Source: Reyranella sp. (GTDB lineage: Bacteria > Pseudomonadota > Alphaproteobacteria > Reyranellales > Reyranellaceae). Taken from it: a DNA stretch of 8,526 bases. Shown here piece by piece: positions 6,501 through 8,526 of this stretch. Made by a program: the position numbers and the translations under genes. The notes beneath the pieces were generated by a model that made no database searches, had not been told where the DNA came from, and saw only the letters and a program-made list of their open reading frames with translations. How positions within the stretch are numbered: the first letter of the stretch is position 1; every line of letters begins with the position of its first letter. The stretch spans positions 1-8,526 of the forward strand of contig JADHLS010000190.1 in NCBI GenBank assembly GCA_016780605.1, read 5' to 3'.

Positions 6501-8387
6501 TTGGCGCTCCGGCCGTGCTTCCCAGGAACAGGCGGAGAAGAAGCTGGCGACATCGACCTGATTGTCAAAAGTGGCCTCTTTGACGAAGCATACTACCGCT
6601 CTCAAGTCCGCGACACATCGGGCGATCTGAGAGATCTCGTGACGCACTACCATCGGACTGGGGCACAGGCAGGTTGTGAACCCAACCGGCTTTTCTGCGG
6701 CCAGCTCTACCTCGACAAATACCCTGATGTCGCGGCAAGCGGTATGAATCCGTTGGCCCATTTTCTTCGCCATGGCGCTGAGGAAGGCCGTTCCTTCTCA
6801 CGGCCGAAGGCCGACCTTCTGAGTATGGGCGACGCCGTGAGGATTTTGAGCGAAAGCGGATTGTTCGACAGCGACTACTATTCGGCCAAATATTCGGTGC
6901 CACGCGCGGACGCCCTTGCCCATTACGTGCAGCGCGGGGCTTACGACGAATTCGACCCCAATCCCGTCTTTCGCAGCGCTGCGTACCTGCGTGCTTATGC
7001 TGATGTGGCAAGCCTAGGCATGAATCCGCTTCTGCATTACCTCATATACGGTGTCAGCGAGGGACGGGACCCGGCGCCAGGCTTAGAGGATGGCGGCCGT
7101 GGCCAGACGCCGGTTCATTCGGTCCCGTTGCGCTCCACCTGGCGCCACCTGATCCGAATGCTTTTTAAGGCCCTCGACTTGCGTATTGTTCGGCCAGGCC
7201 TTCCAAACCGAATTGGGCACCTCGTCAAGGACTTCGATGCTTATCTGAAAGAGCGCCTGCTGGCGGGACGGACTCGCAGGCCCATCTATATCGTTGACGC
7301 AGAACCATGCAATCGAGTCATTCTCGACTACTGGCGTCGCTACCTGCTTGTAATTGAAGGCAAATGGGCAAAGCGACTCTCCTGGCTGTTGCAAGATCGG
7401 TCATTGGTGGACGACCTTGAACACGATTTCGCCTATACACTCGAAGGCGCCTCCCCCTGCTTCGCAATTGAAACCGAATGGCGGGATCGCCCTCCCCTGT
7501 TTTCACTGACGGCAGACCATGCGGCTGAGGGCGAGGCACGCCTGCGCGAGATGGGTGTCCCAGCAGCAGCGTGGTTTGTTTGCGTCCACGTCCGCGAAGG
7601 CGGCTACTCCCCCTCGGACCAAGGCCACCATGCCTACAGGGACGCCGATATCAACAATTACCTCCCCGCCATGGAGGAGATCGTGCGCCGAGGGGGTTGG
7701 TGCATTCGAATGGGCGACGCAACAATGACGCCTTTGCCACCTATGCCAGGTCTGATTGACTATCCGAACTCGCCCTTCAAGTCGGACCTCATGGACGTCT
7801 TTTTGTGTGCTCGTTGCCGGTTTTTCCTGGGGACGAGCTCTGGCTTGTTTCTCGTCTCATCGGCTTTCGGCGTGCCGTCCGCGCTTTCCAACATGGCTCC
7901 GCTTGGTTGCAGTTACGGCCATTTCCGCAAAGACATCTCCATCCCCAAGCTTTACCTCTCGGAGGACGGGCGAGCGATACCCTTCGCCAGCCTGATCGGC
8001 CAGCCGATTGCTGACTTTCGTTGGAGCAGCCTGTTCGAGGCATCCGGTGTCCGGTTTCAGGAGAACACACCTGACGAGATCCTCGATTTGGCCCGGGAGA
8101 TGCTCGACCGCCTCGATGGCACCTACGTGGAGACGGACGAGAGCAAAGAGCTACAGCACACCTTTCGTAATTTGTTCAGTGAAATCAACTATTCCTGGCG
8201 CTCACCCGCCCGGATCGGCGATGCCTTTCTCAAGAAACATCGGGGTCTTCTGGCGGACAGAAAAGGGAGCATCGACGCTCTTTTCAAATGCCTTCCGTGG
8301 AAGGGTGGCGCGATTCGCAATCCGGCAGCGGGAACGCGACGACGAGGATATCAAGATCGAGCCACGGCGGAACGATTGGCCGGATAG
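6501..8387 (+). CDS. TIGR04372-type glycosyltransferase with two N-terminal YPDVA/EGR repeats
   Basis: Counting from the TTG at 6501 the product has 628 residues. Residues 24-99 and 119-191 are two tandem copies of a repeat: SGLFD..YY, then YL..Y.DVA..GMNPL.H...G..EGR. Such repeats are common at the ends of large bacterial glycosyltransferases. Residues about 233-480 resemble the TIGR04372 glycosyltransferase family as I remember it: NRIGHL (236-241), CVHVREGGY (361-369), YRDADINNYLPA (379-390), IRMGDATM (402-409), IDYPNSPFKSDLMDVFL (419-435) and FFLGTSSGL (441-449). No signal peptide or membrane segment is seen, so a cytoplasmic or membrane-associated enzyme is likely, perhaps one using the sugar made by the divergent operon (inference). 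Oddities: TTG is the only standard start in frame, though coding-like sequence continues upstream; the C-terminal ~25 residues have poor codon use, and the next frame, ending at 8394, looks better. Acceptor and donor are unknown. Confidence 0.75.
   Translation: MALRPCFPGTGGEEAGDIDLIVKSGLFDEAYYRSQVRDTSGDLRDLVTHYHRTGAQAGCEPNRLFCGQLYLDKYPDVAASGMNPLAHFLRHGAEEGRSFSRPKADLLSMGDAVRILSESGLFDSDYYSAKYSVPRADALAHYVQRGAYDEFDPNPVFRSAAYLRAYADVASLGMNPLLHYLIYGVSEGRDPAPGLEDGGRGQTPVHSVPLRSTWRHLIRMLFKALDLRIVRPGLPNRIGHLVKDFDAYLKERLLAGRTRRPIYIVDAEPCNRVILDYWRRYLLVIEGKWAKRLSWLLQDRSLVDDLEHDFAYTLEGASPCFAIETEWRDRPPLFSLTADHAAEGEARLREMGVPAAAWFVCVHVREGGYSPSDQGHHAYRDADINNYLPAMEEIVRRGGWCIRMGDATMTPLPPMPGLIDYPNSPFKSDLMDVFLCARCRFFLGTSSGLFLVSSAFGVPSALSNMAPLGCSYGHFRKDISIPKLYLSEDGRAIPFASLIGQPIADFRWSSLFEASGVRFQENTPDEILDLAREMLDRLDGTYVETDESKELQHTFRNLFSEINYSWRSPARIGDAFLKKHRGLLADRKGSIDALFKCLPWKGGAIRNPAAGTRRRGYQDRATAERLAG
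6570..6797 (+). repeat. Protein-level tandem repeat, copy 1 (YPDVA/EGR)
   Basis: Codes for the first repeat unit: SGLFDEAYY at its start, then YLDKYPDVAASGMNPLAHF and GAEEGRSF at its end. It aligns with copy 2 with matching spacing (offset 95 residues at SGLFD, 92 at YL..Y.DVA). Copies are similar in protein but diverged in DNA, so the duplication is old or inherited with the family. Confidence 0.8.
6855..7073 (+). repeat. Protein-level tandem repeat, copy 2 (YPDVA/EGR)
   Basis: Codes for the second unit: SGLFDSDYY, then AYLRAYADVASLGMNPLLHY and GVSEGRDP. It is slightly shorter than copy 1 between the SGLFD and YL motifs and has YADVA in place of YPDVA. It is followed by a Gly/Pro-rich linker (residues about 190-208) leading into the glycosyltransferase domain. 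Confidence 0.8.
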
Positions 8388-8394
8388 CAACTAA

Positions 8395-8526
8395 CCATCT
8401 GGCAGTGCGACCAGCTGCCCGAAATCAAAGCGTCCTGGCCGGAATGGCCACGACGAGACGAGCCAGCCGACTGACCCAGCATGCTGGAACCGCGCATTAC
8501 TTGCATACCCATGCTAAGTTTCAACC
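8395..8526. other. Downstream non-coding stretch with small hairpins
   Basis: No gene is supported here. It holds GGCAG/CTGCC (8401-8419, 5-bp stem, 9-base loop), a hairpin at 8431-8455 (CGTC, C-C mismatch, TGGCC, loop GGAAT, GGCCA, mismatch, GACG) and a 12-bp perfect palindrome CCAGCATGCTGG at 8476-8487. None is followed by a T-run, so I do not call a rho-independent terminator. The hairpins may mark the end of the glycosyltransferase transcript. Confidence 0.35.

Noticed and set aside
8431..8487. Rho-independent terminator after the glycosyltransferase
   Set aside because: Short hairpins and a palindrome are present, but the stems are weak or interrupted and no T-run follows.
1..8526. Mobile element, CRISPR, tRNA or defence system
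   Set aside because: I looked on both strands and found no transposase, integrase, regularly spaced repeats, tRNA-like cloverleaf or nuclease/defence motifs.

Overview
The window looks like a surface-polysaccharide (sugar-nucleotide) locus from a GC-rich proteobacterium. An alphaproteobacterium of the rhizobial type is my best guess. This is inferred from GC content, GC-rich third codon positions, tight gene packing and gene families, not from any species marker. No rRNA, tRNA, CRISPR array, transposase or phage gene is visible.

Layout. From about 6071 down to the left edge, seven genes lie on the minus strand in one operon. In transcription order they are: a SIS-domain phosphosugar isomerase resembling GmhA (5472-6071); a HAD phosphatase resembling GmhB/HisB-N (4897-5478); a short transaldolase-family enzyme (4175-4900); two extended short-chain dehydrogenase/epimerases (3109-4122 and 2102-3112); a 519-residue fusion of a nucleotidyltransferase and a PfkB-type sugar kinase (546-2105); and a Gfo/Idh/MocA oxidoreductase that runs off the left edge (1-549). 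Four junctions are ATGA stop/start overlaps, and the SIS/HAD junction also overlaps by a few bases. The only real gap is 52 bases, before the first epimerase.

Pathway reading (inference). Isomerase + kinase + phosphatase + nucleotidyltransferase is the set of activities that turns sedoheptulose 7-phosphate into an NDP-heptose (GmhA, HldE kinase, GmhB, HldE transferase). The transaldolase could supply sedoheptulose 7-phosphate. The two epimerases and the oxidoreductase would then tailor the sugar. The fusion enzyme carries its two domains in the opposite order to E. coli HldE. The exact sugar and nucleotide cannot be read from sequence.

Right side. A roughly 430-base stretch (6072-6500) separates the operon from a divergent plus-strand gene (6501-8387). 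That gene encodes a protein with two tandem repeats of about 93 residues (YPDVA...GMNPL.H...EGR) followed by a domain I recognise as the TIGR04372 glycosyltransferase family. Both of its ends look odd: the only in-frame standard start is a late TTG, coding-like sequence continues upstream in shifting frames, and the last ~80 bases look better coded in the next frame. The final ~130 bases hold no gene that I can support.
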